Assembly: GCF_002148795.1 (NCBI RefSeq)
Contig: NZ_MPOB01000005.1
Location: forward strand, 1-64,000
Direction of reading: 5' to 3'
Source: Oceanibaculum nanhaiense
GTDB lineage: Bacteria > Pseudomonadota > Alphaproteobacteria > Oceanibaculales > Oceanibaculaceae
DNA length: 64,000 nucleotides
The notes under the pieces are model-generated. The model made no database searches, was not told where the DNA came from, and saw only the letters and a list, made by a program, of their open reading frames with translations. The position numbers and the translations under genes were made by a program. Of this stretch, positions 35,411 through 43,914 are shown in pieces (the stretch's first letter is position 1; each line of letters begins with the position of its first letter).

Positions 35411-36973
35411 TCAGCCCGGCAGGACGGTGATCGCCGCCGCCGCCGGGGAATGCGGATGGGCGGCGCCGTAATTCACGCCGCCTTCGCGTAGCACCACCTG
35501 CGGTGTGGCATAGCTGGTCGGCACGATGGTCGGCTCGGTCAGCGTCACCGGGGCCACCTCCTCCAGCTTCGCCAGCGCGGCCGCGTCGAGATCCGGGTGG
35601 GCCTCGATCCTGTCCGGCCCATCGACATTGATGCGCGGCGTATGCATCGCCGTATCCAGATCCATGCCGCGTTCCGCCAGGAAAAGGCTCAGCTGGAACA
35701 CCGCCGGGAAGATGCGCCGCCCGCCGGACGCGCCAATAGCGAACCAGCCCTCGCCATCCTTCGTCACCAGCGCCGGCGACATGTTGCACAGCGGGCGCTT
35801 GCCGGCGGCGATGGAATTCGCCCGGCCGGGGCGCGGGTCGAACCAGTTGACGCCGTTGTTCATCAGCACGCCGGTCTTCGGCAACACGACCTTGGAGCCG
35901 AAGACCGAGAGCAGCGTGTTGGTCAGGCTGACCATGTTGCCCTCGGCATCGACCACGCAGAAATGCGTGGTGCAGCCCTGGCCCGCCATGTCGCCATCAT
36001 GCCCCATCGATTCCATGCGGCGCTGGTAGGCGGCGGTCAGCGCCCTGGCATAAGCGGCGAAACAGTCGGCGTCGCTGGCGCCCTTGCCGAGATCGGCGGG
36101 CAGCCGCGCCAGCGTGTCGGCGAAGGTCGGCCCGGCATTCAGCCCCGGCAGCAGATGGATGGTGCCCTGGCCGCGTTTGTGCTGCGTCGGTGTGGCGAAA
36201 TGCGCCTTGTAGGAGGCAAGATCGTCACGGTCCAGGAAGCCGTCCATCTCCTTCATATCGGCGGCGATGCTGCGGGCGATCTCGCCTTCGTAGAAGTCAC
36301 GGCGCCCGGCCTCGGCGAGGCGGGAAATCGTCTCGGCCAGATTCCCCATATCGAGACGCAGCGGGGCGCCTTCGCCCTGTGCCGGCGGCAGGCCGTTCGG
36401 CAGATAGACGGCGCTGGTCGCGGGGAACTCGCGGATCGTCACCGCCTCGCCGGCGACGCGCAGCGTGGTCCACCAATCGACCGGATGGCCGGCTTTCGCC
36501 GCGGCGATGGCGGGCTGCAGCAGCTCCGCCCAGGGCTTGGAGCCGAAGCGTTCATGCGCGAGGCCGAGACCGTCCACAGCCCCCGGCACGGCGATGGAGA
36601 GCGGGCCTTTCAGGTTCCGCCCGTCCTTCACGGCGGGCCAGTTGAAAAAGTCCGAATCGGTGCCGCCCGAGGCCATCGGATAGGCGGCGGGGTCCAGCTT
36701 CCCCGGCGAGATCGCGGCGAAGTCGATGGCGTGGACCTTCTTCTCTTTCGCGCTGTAGATCAGCATGTAGCCGATGCCGCCCAGGCCGCTCATCCAGGGT
36801 TCAAACACCGACAGCGCGAAGGCGGTGGTCACCGCCGCATCGACGGCGTTGCCGCCATCGGCCAGCACCTCGGCCCCCAGTCGCGCGGCGCGGGCGCTCT
36901 GCGATGCGACGATGCCGCCTTTCGAGCGGATGGCGGGCTTGGATATCTGCCAGTTTTCGATACGCGGCTGCAT
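35411..36973 (-). CDS. Gamma-glutamyltransferase family protein
   Basis: The 520-residue Ntn-hydrolase-fold protein has SQSARAARLGAEVLADGGNAVDAAVTTAFALSV at the N-terminus. The autocleavage/nucleophile site is Thr335 in CTTHFCVVDAEGNMVSLTNTLLSVFGS. GKRPLCNMSPALV and GASGGRRIFP in the small subunit follow. No signal peptide is evident, so it is probably cytoplasmic, unlike classical Ggt. The substrate may be a gamma-glutamyl amide other than glutathione. It starts 9 bp after the class IV aminotransferase stop, so both likely act in one pathway. Confidence 0.87.
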   Translation of the reverse strand: MQPRIENWQISKPAIRSKGGIVASQSARAARLGAEVLADGGNAVDAAVTTAFALSVFEPWMSGLGGIGYMLIYSAKEKKVHAIDFAAISPGKLDPAAYPMASGGTDSDFFNWPAVKDGRNLKGPLSIAVPGAVDGLGLAHERFGSKPWAELLQPAIAAAKAGHPVDWWTTLRVAGEAVTIREFPATSAVYLPNGLPPAQGEGAPLRLDMGNLAETISRLAEAGRRDFYEGEIARSIAADMKEMDGFLDRDDLASYKAHFATPTQHKRGQGTIHLLPGLNAGPTFADTLARLPADLGKGASDADCFAAYARALTAAYQRRMESMGHDGDMAGQGCTTHFCVVDAEGNMVSLTNTLLSVFGSKVVLPKTGVLMNNGVNWFDPRPGRANSIAAGKRPLCNMSPALVTKDGEGWFAIGASGGRRIFPAVFQLSLFLAERGMDLDTAMHTPRINVDGPDRIEAHPDLDAAALAKLEEVAPVTLTEPTIVPTSYATPQVVLREGGVNYGAAHPHSPAAAAITVLPG

Positions 36974-36982
36974 GGAATTTCC

Positions 36983-37906
36983 TTAGGCGAGGTGACGGAG
37001 ATACTGGGCCATGAAGTCGAAATCGACCGACTTCGCATAGGCCTCTATGAGCTTTTTCGTGACCGGGCCGGGCACTGTTCCATCGCCGATCGTGCGGCCG
37101 TTGATGCTGCGCACCGGGCAGATGCACAGGGAAGTAGAGGTCAGGAACATCTCGTCGGCGGTATAGGCATCGTACAGGTCGATATCGGCTTCCGCGAAGG
37201 GGATGCCGAGGCTCTCCGCCGCCTCGATGGTGTGGCCCCGGCTGATGCCCGGCAGCACGAAGCGGCTGCGCGGCGTGAGCAGCCGGCCTTCGGTGACAAC
37301 GAAGACATTGCTGCCCAGCCCCTCGCAGAGATTGCCGTCCTGGTCCAGCAGCACGGCCCAGGCCTCGGCATCCTGGGCGCGAGCCTCCAGATCGGCGAGG
37401 ATCAGGTTGATGTAATTATGCGTCTTGGCGCGCGGGCTCATCGCATCGGGCGGGGTGCGGCGCACCGAGGGCACGATGACGTCAATGCCGTCGCGGTACA
37501 GCGGCGCGCGGTTCTTCAGCGGCAGCGGCAGGCATTCGACGATCACGGTCGGGCCGCTGTTCTGCGTGCCGGAGAAGCTTTCGCCGACGCCGCGCGAGAT
37601 GCGCTGGCCGACCCAGTAATCCTCGTCCTTGTCAATCAGGTGCAGGTTGCGTTCCAGCACTTCCTCGGATATCCGCATCATCTCGGCGGGGGACATTTGC
37701 GGATCGATCTTCAGATAGGCGAGCGATTTGTAGAGACGGTCCACATGTTCCTTCAGCTTGAAGATGCGGTGGCCGAAGGTCCGTGTCATATCGAACACGG
37801 CATCACCATATTTGAAACCGCGGTCGCGGAACGGGATCAGCACCTGGCTTTCCGGGACGATCTGGCCGTTGAAATAGGCGACGCGTTCGTTGGCGAGGGA
37901 ATTCAT
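36983..37906 (-). CDS. Class IV aminotransferase (BCAT/D-amino-acid-transaminase-like)
   Basis: The protein is 307 residues from the ATG at 37906, which follows GGGGAGCTG. A longer frame to 38185 is rejected as antisense of the neighbouring gene. PLP-Lys161 lies in SPRAKTHNYINLILADLE. LCEGLGSNVFVVTEGRLLTP supplies the cofactor-phosphate region. FRDRGFKYGDAVFDMTR is the typical start of the domain. It reads into the gamma-glutamyltransferase gene, so a substrate such as an amino acid released by that enzyme is possible. Confidence 0.85.
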   Translation of the reverse strand: MNSLANERVAYFNGQIVPESQVLIPFRDRGFKYGDAVFDMTRTFGHRIFKLKEHVDRLYKSLAYLKIDPQMSPAEMMRISEEVLERNLHLIDKDEDYWVGQRISRGVGESFSGTQNSGPTVIVECLPLPLKNRAPLYRDGIDVIVPSVRRTPPDAMSPRAKTHNYINLILADLEARAQDAEAWAVLLDQDGNLCEGLGSNVFVVTEGRLLTPRSRFVLPGISRGHTIEAAESLGIPFAEADIDLYDAYTADEMFLTSTSLCICPVRSINGRTIGDGTVPGPVTKKLIEAYAKSVDFDFMAQYLRHLA

Positions 37907-38044
37907 GGGCAGCTCCCCGGTTTTGCGGCTTCTGTTTTGCGCCGACCCGTCCGGCTGGACGTCTGTCGGCAGGCCTTGGAAAATGTTAGGTATATTGAAG
38001 AGGAAGCAGCGGGGCCGCGCAATGCAAAGTCGGAGAATGTCGCC

Positions 38045-38722
38045 ATGACAATCGGTATGGCCGCCATGCGCCCGCTCGCTGTCGCGCTGATCGGCCTTGT
38101 CCTCGGCCTTGTCGGCCTGGTCCTGGCGGCCGAGGCGCTGGCGCAGGCCCAGCCTCAGGGCCAGCAGCAGGGGCAGGGGAAGCAAGCCAGGGAGCAGCCG
38201 GCGGTGGCCCCCGCACAGTGCGCCCGCTTGCCTGGCGGGAATGCCCCTGTCCAGCGTATCGCACGGCTGTCCGGCCAGCTGTCGATCAACAGCCTGCGCT
38301 TCACCTATTTCGACAAGCCGCTGGCCGATCTGACATCCGCCGATTTTGACGAAATCGAAGCGTTGACCGCGACCTGCCAGGGCAGTGCCGGCGAGGCGAT
38401 CAAGGAAATCCGTGCGTTCCGTTCGAAGGTGGAGGAGGCGAATGCCGCCCGCGGCAAGACCCTGAACTGGATCGAGAAGAGCCGTATCGAGATCGGCCGG
38501 ATGAAGGGCGGCGCCGCCGATCTGGAGCGGCTGCAGGAATTATGGGTGGAGATGCTGTCGCGCACCGAGGAAATGCTGCCGACCGACCGGTCGCCGCTGG
38601 CGCGCGACATTGTCCTGAAGCAGGAGGCGATCTACAAGGCAACCGAGCTGCCGCGGCAATCGCCGGTCTGGCCGCCAGAACCCAATACCGGCCAATCCAA
38701 TACTGGCCAGCCATCCCGATAG
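38045..38722 (+). CDS. Exported protein of unknown function
   Basis: The 225-residue protein has a clear signal peptide: a 22-residue hydrophobic stretch followed by EALAQAQ. A Gln-rich, low-complexity linker (PQGQQQGQGKQ) follows. The mature domain from about residue 60 has a Cys pair (CARLPG, TATCQG) and an alpha-helical region rich in Glu/Lys. Family not recognised. The ATG at 38045 was chosen with GGAGA 9 bp upstream. A much longer frame upstream is antisense to the two preceding genes and not coding. Confidence 0.72.
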   Translation: MTIGMAAMRPLAVALIGLVLGLVGLVLAAEALAQAQPQGQQQGQGKQAREQPAVAPAQCARLPGGNAPVQRIARLSGQLSINSLRFTYFDKPLADLTSADFDEIEALTATCQGSAGEAIKEIRAFRSKVEEANAARGKTLNWIEKSRIEIGRMKGGAADLERLQELWVEMLSRTEEMLPTDRSPLARDIVLKQEAIYKATELPRQSPVWPPEPNTGQSNTGQPSR

Positions 38723-38893
38723 AGCCGTCCCGGTAGAGACGCCGCCGGCACAGTTCACGGCTTGCGTAATTTTCCGGATAGGATGAATATCAACATTCCT
38801 GCGTGACTGACGCTGAAGATGGGGCACCATCGGGGAGCGCGGGAGATAGCGGCCGCGCGTCTGGGCACTTCTCTATAGCGAACGGAGATTACG

Positions 38894-39526
38894 ATGCCCG
38901 ATACCGCCAGCCTGCTTGCCTTTGCCTTGATCGCCCTCGGCATGGTCCTGACGCCCGGACCGAACATGATCTATCTGATCTCGCGCTCGATCTGCCAGGG
39001 GCGGGTCGCGGGGCTGATCTCGCTGGGCGGCGTCGCGCTCGGCTTCGTCTTCTACATGCTGTGCGCTGCCTTCGGCATCACCGCCATCGTGCTGGCCGTG
39101 CCCTATGCCTATGACGCGCTGCGCTTTGCCGGCGCGCTCTATCTGCTGTGGCTGGCCTGGCAGGCGGTGCGACCGGGCGGCCGCTCACCCTTCCAGGTTA
39201 GGGCCCTGCCGGCGGACAGCCCGCGCAAGCTGTTCGCCATGGGCTTCCTCACCAATTTGCTGAACCCGAAGATCGCGGTGATGTATCTCTCCCTGCTGCC
39301 GCAATTTATCGATCCGGCACATGGCAGCGTGCTGACCCAGTCGCTGGCGCTGGGCGCCACGCAGATCGCCATCAGCGTTGCGGTGAACAGCGTGATTGCC
39401 ATTGCCGCAGGGTCGATCGCGGCGTTCCTGATCGCCCGGCCGGGCTGGATATTGGTGCAGCGCTGGCTGATGGGGACCGTGCTGGCGGCAATGGCGGTCC
39501 GGATGGCGACCGAGGCCCGGCGCTGA
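38894..39526 (+). CDS. LysE/RhtB family amino acid exporter
   Basis: This 210-residue inner-membrane exporter has the family opening IALGMVLTPGPNMIYLISRSICQGRVAGLISLGGVALG, and then AGALYLLWLAWQAVR. The characteristic FLTNLLNPKIAVMYLSLLPQFID lies near the middle. Five to six hydrophobic helices are present. LysE/RhtB proteins export amino acids such as threonine, lysine or homoserine lactone; this sequence does not say which. A GGAGAT ribosome site sits before the ATG. Confidence 0.92.
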   Translation: MPDTASLLAFALIALGMVLTPGPNMIYLISRSICQGRVAGLISLGGVALGFVFYMLCAAFGITAIVLAVPYAYDALRFAGALYLLWLAWQAVRPGGRSPFQVRALPADSPRKLFAMGFLTNLLNPKIAVMYLSLLPQFIDPAHGSVLTQSLALGATQIAISVAVNSVIAIAAGSIAAFLIARPGWILVQRWLMGTVLAAMAVRMATEARR

Positions 39527-39617
39527 CCGGTCTTGCACTTTCACGTGGCCTTGATTGGACGTGAGGATCGTTTCCGGTCACGCTGTCTTGCATCGGGGAA
39601 TTGTGGGGAGGGGTTCT

Positions 39618-40088
39618 ATGCGCCGGTTCATTCTGCTGGCCATCACGCATGGCGGCGCGCTGGCCATTGGCTTCGCGCTCGGCATCTACATGCTGCCGAT
39701 CCTGACCGCGCCGGCCTCGCCGGATGCTGGCATCCTCAGCGAACAGGCGCAGGGCGCCAGCTTCACGGCGGACTTCACGCGCGATCTGCGCGGCAGTGAC
39801 TTCCTGCACTGGGGCGAGGGCAAGGTGAGCCTCACGCCGACCCGCATCGTGCATGAGGGAAAGCTGGCGCCGGGGCCGGACTACAAGCTCTATCTGCTCG
39901 ACCGCTTCGTCGAGCATGAGGAGGAGTTCCTGCCGGTCAAGGCCACCGCCCGCCTGATCGGCGATGTGAAGAGCTTCGACGGTTTCGTGCTCGACCTGCC
40001 GCCGGGTGTCGATCCCGCCGCCTACACCACCGTGCTGATCTGGTGCGAATCCTTCTCCGAATTCATCACGGCGGCGAAGTACAGGTGA
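39618..40088 (+). CDS. DM13 domain protein, membrane-anchored
   Basis: The 156-residue protein begins at the ATG following GGGGAGGGG. An N-terminal hydrophobic anchor (FILLAITHGGALAIGFALGIYMLPIL) leads to an extracytoplasmic DM13 domain. Its pattern is FTADFTRDLRGSDFLHWGEGKVSL, GPDYKLYLL and YTTVLIWCESFSEFITAAKY. DM13 domains are thought to resemble cytochrome/DOMON-type electron-transfer folds; a Cys (WCESF) is conserved. The gene ends before a strong terminator. Confidence 0.85.
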   Translation: MRRFILLAITHGGALAIGFALGIYMLPILTAPASPDAGILSEQAQGASFTADFTRDLRGSDFLHWGEGKVSLTPTRIVHEGKLAPGPDYKLYLLDRFVEHEEEFLPVKATARLIGDVKSFDGFVLDLPPGVDPAAYTTVLIWCESFSEFITAAKYR

Positions 40089-40139
40089 GGGGACAGGGAT
40101 GCAGCGGATTAAGCGGCGAGAACAGCGATTTGCGATAAT

Positions 40140-40169
40140 GGTTTCTGAGTAAAATCAGAAACCGTTTTT
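40140..40169 (+). terminator. Rho-independent terminator after the DM13 gene
   Basis: A 9-bp stem, GGTTTCTGA (40140-40148) with TCAGAAACC (40155-40163), has a 6-nt loop. It is followed by GTTTTTG and a further T-run. Confidence 0.92.
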
Positions 40170-40477
40170 GCTTTTTAACTATCTAATATTTAGAAATAGT
40201 CTGCCGATAATCATCGAACGGGATTGATATTTTTTAATTAAACTTGAATATTATTATATAATTCACCATCTGCATTCTATATAGGCGCCCTGTCGCCGGT
40301 ATTCTCCCTGGCATAGACAGGGCTTCCTTTGAACCTGACCTGGGCTTCCTTTGAACCTGAATCGCCATGCGGGCGCGGGTTTCCGGGCGGGTTCTGACAG
40401 CTTTCCAGGACTCTTCTCGCTGAGACCGGCACTGACCGTCTCGTCTGAATAATAATAAAAACGGTGGAAAATAAATA
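40170..40477 (+). promoter_or_regulatory. AT-rich leader region of the RTX gene
   Basis: About 40170-40262 is strikingly AT-rich compared with the rest of the window and contains TTGATA (40224-40229) with TATTAT (40249-40254, 19-bp spacing) plus a perfect TATAAT at 40257-40262. A message from here would have a leader of about 200 nt. GGTGGA upstream of the ATG is the ribosome site. The A/T tracts near 40230-40240 could act as an UP element. The actual start site cannot be fixed by reading. Confidence 0.5.
40320..40360 (+). repeat. Two perfect 19-bp direct repeats
   Basis: GGGCTTCCTTTGAACCTGA occurs at 40320-40338 and 40342-40360, with a 22-bp period (two helical turns). The copies are downstream of the predicted promoter in the RTX leader. 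They could be a regulator-binding pair or an RNA element. Confidence 0.85.
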
Positions 40478-43400
40478 ATGGCAACGATCATTGGTATGGA
40501 CGCCAGCGATTTCCTCCTCGGCACTGCCGACGGCGATCTCGTCAATGGCGGGCTCGGGAACGACACCATCCGCGGCCTTGGCGGCAACGACACGCTGAAC
40601 GGTGCCGAAGGCAATGACGATATCGATGGCGGCGACGGCAATGATCACCTGATCGGCGGCGCCGGCAACGACACGCTGCAGGGCGGCATGAACGCCGACA
40701 CGCTGGAAGGCGGCGACGGAAATGACGTGCTGCGCGGCGGCAAGGGCTTCGACTCAATCAATGGCGGTGAAGGCGACGACACCCTCTATTCCGGCCTCGG
40801 CAACGACACGCTGACCGGCGGCGCCGGTGCTGACGTGTTTGTCGTGCGCGGCGCGGATGCCAACTTCCCGGGTGCGCTGAAGACCCCGACCATCACCGAC
40901 TTCGTAGCCGGCACCGACAGCATCACCATCGAGGGTGCGACCGATGCCGACATCACCGCCGCGCTGGCCGCGCAGACCACGGTCGATGGCGGCGTCTCGG
41001 TCTCGATCAACGGCGCGACCATTGTCGTGACGGGCACCGGCCTGACCTCGCTGACCTCGGCCAACGTGTCGAACACGGTTCCGACCTCCAATCCGGGTGA
41101 GACCTTCGCCCTGACCACCGGCGTGGATAACATTGTGGGCACGACTGGTGATGACATGTTTATCGCCGATAACACGGGCGGCACTGCTTATCTGACCATC
41201 GGGGATCAGATCAATGGCGGTGACGGTATCGATACGCTGAAGATTTTTGGCACGGCCACTGGCAACAACCTGCTGACTGGCGTCTCGAATGTCGAAATGC
41301 TGAACCTGGTGAGCCCGGGCAACGTCGATATCAACCTGACCACCATCGCCGCGCCCTCCGGCCTGACCACGCTGAAGGTCGATCAGGTCAACGCGACCGG
41401 CACAAAGGCCTTCACTACGACCGGCCACAGCGGCGTGACCCTCGACCTCGCCACGCTGAACAACGCCGATGCCGGCGGCGCGCTGACCTGGGCAGCCAGC
41501 ACCACCGACACCACGCTGAACCTGGAGCTCTCGGGCTACAGCAACACCGGTACTGCGCGAGACCTGACCATCACCGGTGCGGCGGCGACCACGCTGAACA
41601 TCACCACCGACACGGCGGCCAGCAAGGTCGCCACGCTGACCGGCCCGGCCACGGCCACCACGGTGAACATCGCAGCGGCAACCGACCTGTCGTTCAGCAC
41701 CTCGCTCACAGCCGTCGCCGCCAACACGATTAACATCTCCGGCGCCGGCACTGTGTTTATGGGCGGTACCGATTTCGCTGACACCATCACGGTCGATGGC
41801 ACGGGCAACACCGGCGGCGTACACTATGCCATCGAGGGCGCAAACACGGCCCTGACCTTCAAGGGCGGCGCTGGCGGGGATAAACTATTCTATGTCAATG
41901 CGAACCTGGCGAAGGCCGTCTCTCTGGATGGCGGTGCGGGGACCGACGCCATTGTGTTTACCGACGCCACCACCCTTACGGCTCCGGGAACCCTGGCAAC
42001 TAATGTCAATGCCCTCAAGAACTTCGAGGTTCTGCACTTCGTGGCGACAGGCAGCAGCCTTAACGTGTCGGTGATCGAGAACGGAATCAACAGCTTCCGG
42101 GTCGGCTCGGTCATTCCTGGCGCCGGCAACAACACCAGCTTCACGGCGAGCAATTCTCTGTCCACCAGCACCTACACCATCGACACCACCACTGATAATA
42201 CGGGCACGGTGTCGATCGGCAACAAGGTGGGCGAGACCGGCACCACGGTGACGCTGGATGCCAGCACTGCGACCGCCAACCACACGCTGGCCGGATTGAC
42301 CGTCACCGGCGTGACCACTGTGAACCTGGTCTCGACCGGCACCGGCACGGGGTCGGCGAACGTGATCACCACGCTGGCCAATGCCGACAACTCGGTGATC
42401 ACCATCACCGGCTCGAAGGATCTGACCATCACCAACGCCATTGCCGGCACGGCGACCGGCTCTAGGGTGGATGCGTCTGCCCTCACCGGCAAGCTGGTCC
42501 TCACCGGCTCGGGCCAGGCCGATGTGATCACCGGCGGCTCGGCGGCGGACTCGCTGCTGGGCGGGGCCGGCGACGACACCATCAGCAGCGGCGACGGCAA
42601 TGACTATATCTCCAGCGGGGCCGGCGCCGACGTGATCACCACCGGGGCGGGCAACGACCTGGTCGAGATGACGGCGAACGCCTCGGTGCTGACCTTCGCG
42701 ACGGTCAGCGACTTCGCGGCGGGCGATGCGCTGTCCTTCGCCAACAAGGGCACGGAGGTCTTCACCACGGCAGCCGTCAGCCTGGGCGGCGGCTCGACGC
42801 TGACCGACTATATGAACGCGGCCGCGGCCGGCAATGGCGGTACCAACGGCATCGTCCGCTGGTTCCAGTTCGAGGGGAACACCTATGTCGTGCAGGACCT
42901 CTCCGCCGGCGCCACCTTCGTCGCCAACACCGACCGCGCGATCAAGCTCAACGGCCTGATCGACCTCTCCACCGCCACGCTGAGCACTGCCGACAACACG
43001 CTGACAAACGGCAGCGGTGCCACCGGCACCACCGCCCTCATCGTCAACCAGACCCTCACCGGCACCGCCGGCGCCGACAATCTCTCCGGTGGTGCGGGCA
43101 ATGACACCATCACGGGCCTGGGCGACAACGATACGCTGAGCGGCGGCGACGGCAATGACAGCATTGACGGCGGCACCGGGGCTGATTCGATAAGCGGCGG
43201 CGACGGTAACGACACCATCACGGGCCTGGGCGGTGTCGATACGATGGATGGCGGCGGCGGCGTGGACACTTTCGTCTATACGGCGGTGGACGAGGGTGGT
43301 CCCGTCGGTGCCGCCGGTGTCTTCGGGGCCGGCGATACCATCAACGGCTTCACCGCGCCTGGCGCGGCCGGGGCGGTCGAACGGCTCGACTTCACCGGCA

Positions 43401-43753
43401 TCACCAACATCCAGAATGTGGTCGGTGGTCAGGCCTCGTTCGAATCGGTTTCCTCCGGCGGCGCGACCGGCACCAACACGGTCATCTACATCAATAACGC
43501 GACGGCGTTTGCTCTTACCGATACGGGTAACGTTATTGGCGCCATCGGCAATTTCGCTGCGGCCGGCTTCGCAGCGGGCGATGTGCATATCTTCATCGTC
43601 GGCAATGGCGCCGGCACGACGTTCGGCATCTATGCCTATACGGAAGCCGATGGCAATGCGACGCTTGACCAGGCGGATTTCCGCCTGCTGGGACTGTGGA
43701 TAACAGCGTCACCGGCTTCGACGGCCACAATATCGTCTAAGCGGTTTCCGTAA
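40478..43753 (+). CDS. Large RTX / S-layer-like secreted protein, C-terminus probably frameshifted
   Basis: The 1091-residue Thr/Gly/Asp-rich protein has no Sec signal. Calcium-binding GGxGxDx nonapeptide repeats form blocks at about 20-120, 682-730 and 867-934. Between them is a long Thr/Ala/Val-rich beta-strand region (GVDNIVGTTGDDMF, INGGDGIDTLKIFG) like S-layer proteins of the RsaA type. It should leave the cell by type I secretion, but no HlyB/HlyD/TolC-like genes are in the window. The annotated frame ends in an unlikely tail after LLGL. A -1 shift there gives VDNSVTGFDGHNIV and a stop at 43740, a plausible type I C-terminal signal. Few natural cysteines, as usual for this class. Confidence 0.86.
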   Translation: MATIIGMDASDFLLGTADGDLVNGGLGNDTIRGLGGNDTLNGAEGNDDIDGGDGNDHLIGGAGNDTLQGGMNADTLEGGDGNDVLRGGKGFDSINGGEGDDTLYSGLGNDTLTGGAGADVFVVRGADANFPGALKTPTITDFVAGTDSITIEGATDADITAALAAQTTVDGGVSVSINGATIVVTGTGLTSLTSANVSNTVPTSNPGETFALTTGVDNIVGTTGDDMFIADNTGGTAYLTIGDQINGGDGIDTLKIFGTATGNNLLTGVSNVEMLNLVSPGNVDINLTTIAAPSGLTTLKVDQVNATGTKAFTTTGHSGVTLDLATLNNADAGGALTWAASTTDTTLNLELSGYSNTGTARDLTITGAAATTLNITTDTAASKVATLTGPATATTVNIAAATDLSFSTSLTAVAANTINISGAGTVFMGGTDFADTITVDGTGNTGGVHYAIEGANTALTFKGGAGGDKLFYVNANLAKAVSLDGGAGTDAIVFTDATTLTAPGTLATNVNALKNFEVLHFVATGSSLNVSVIENGINSFRVGSVIPGAGNNTSFTASNSLSTSTYTIDTTTDNTGTVSIGNKVGETGTTVTLDASTATANHTLAGLTVTGVTTVNLVSTGTGTGSANVITTLANADNSVITITGSKDLTITNAIAGTATGSRVDASALTGKLVLTGSGQADVITGGSAADSLLGGAGDDTISSGDGNDYISSGAGADVITTGAGNDLVEMTANASVLTFATVSDFAAGDALSFANKGTEVFTTAAVSLGGGSTLTDYMNAAAAGNGGTNGIVRWFQFEGNTYVVQDLSAGATFVANTDRAIKLNGLIDLSTATLSTADNTLTNGSGATGTTALIVNQTLTGTAGADNLSGGAGNDTITGLGDNDTLSGGDGNDSIDGGTGADSISGGDGNDTITGLGGVDTMDGGGGVDTFVYTAVDEGGPVGAAGVFGAGDTINGFTAPGAAGAVERLDFTGITNIQNVVGGQASFESVSSGGATGTNTVIYINNATAFALTDTGNVIGAIGNFAAAGFAAGDVHIFIVGNGAGTTFGIYAYTEADGNATLDQADFRLLGLWITASPASTATISSKRFP

Positions 43754-43781
43754 AGCTGGTTACTCGAAGCGACGAAAGACG

Positions 43782-43818
43782 ATCCCCGTCTCCGGCAAGG
43801 AGGCGGGGATTTTCTTTT
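43782..43818 (+). terminator. Rho-independent terminator after the RTX gene
   Basis: ATCCCCGTCTCC (43782-43793) pairs with GGAGGCGGGGAT (43799-43810) across a 5-nt loop. There is one G:T wobble, and TTTCTTTT follows. Confidence 0.93.
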
Positions 43819-43914
43819 GCCGGCGGGCATGGCGCAGCGTCCCACCCGCTTCCCTCTGGCCGCGAAAAGCTCTAAGAGCTTTGGCGAGAAACGGATCAGA
43901 GGGAGCCACCAGAG

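Noticed and set aside
35597-38044. Very long plus-strand reading frame continuous with the exported protein at 38045
   Set aside because: It is antisense to the gamma-glutamyltransferase and aminotransferase genes, rich in Arg/His/Gln, with no recognisable domain. Only the 3' part from 38045, with its signal peptide, is kept.
40140-40163. Attenuator or riboswitch for the RTX gene
   Set aside because: The stem with a T-run directly follows the DM13 gene stop and lies upstream of the predicted RTX promoter, so it is a terminator of the preceding gene.
41885-43588. Minus-strand frame opposite the RTX gene
   Set aside because: The repeated Gly/Val/Ala/Arg composition mirrors the RTX repeats on the other strand; no ribosome site or domain.
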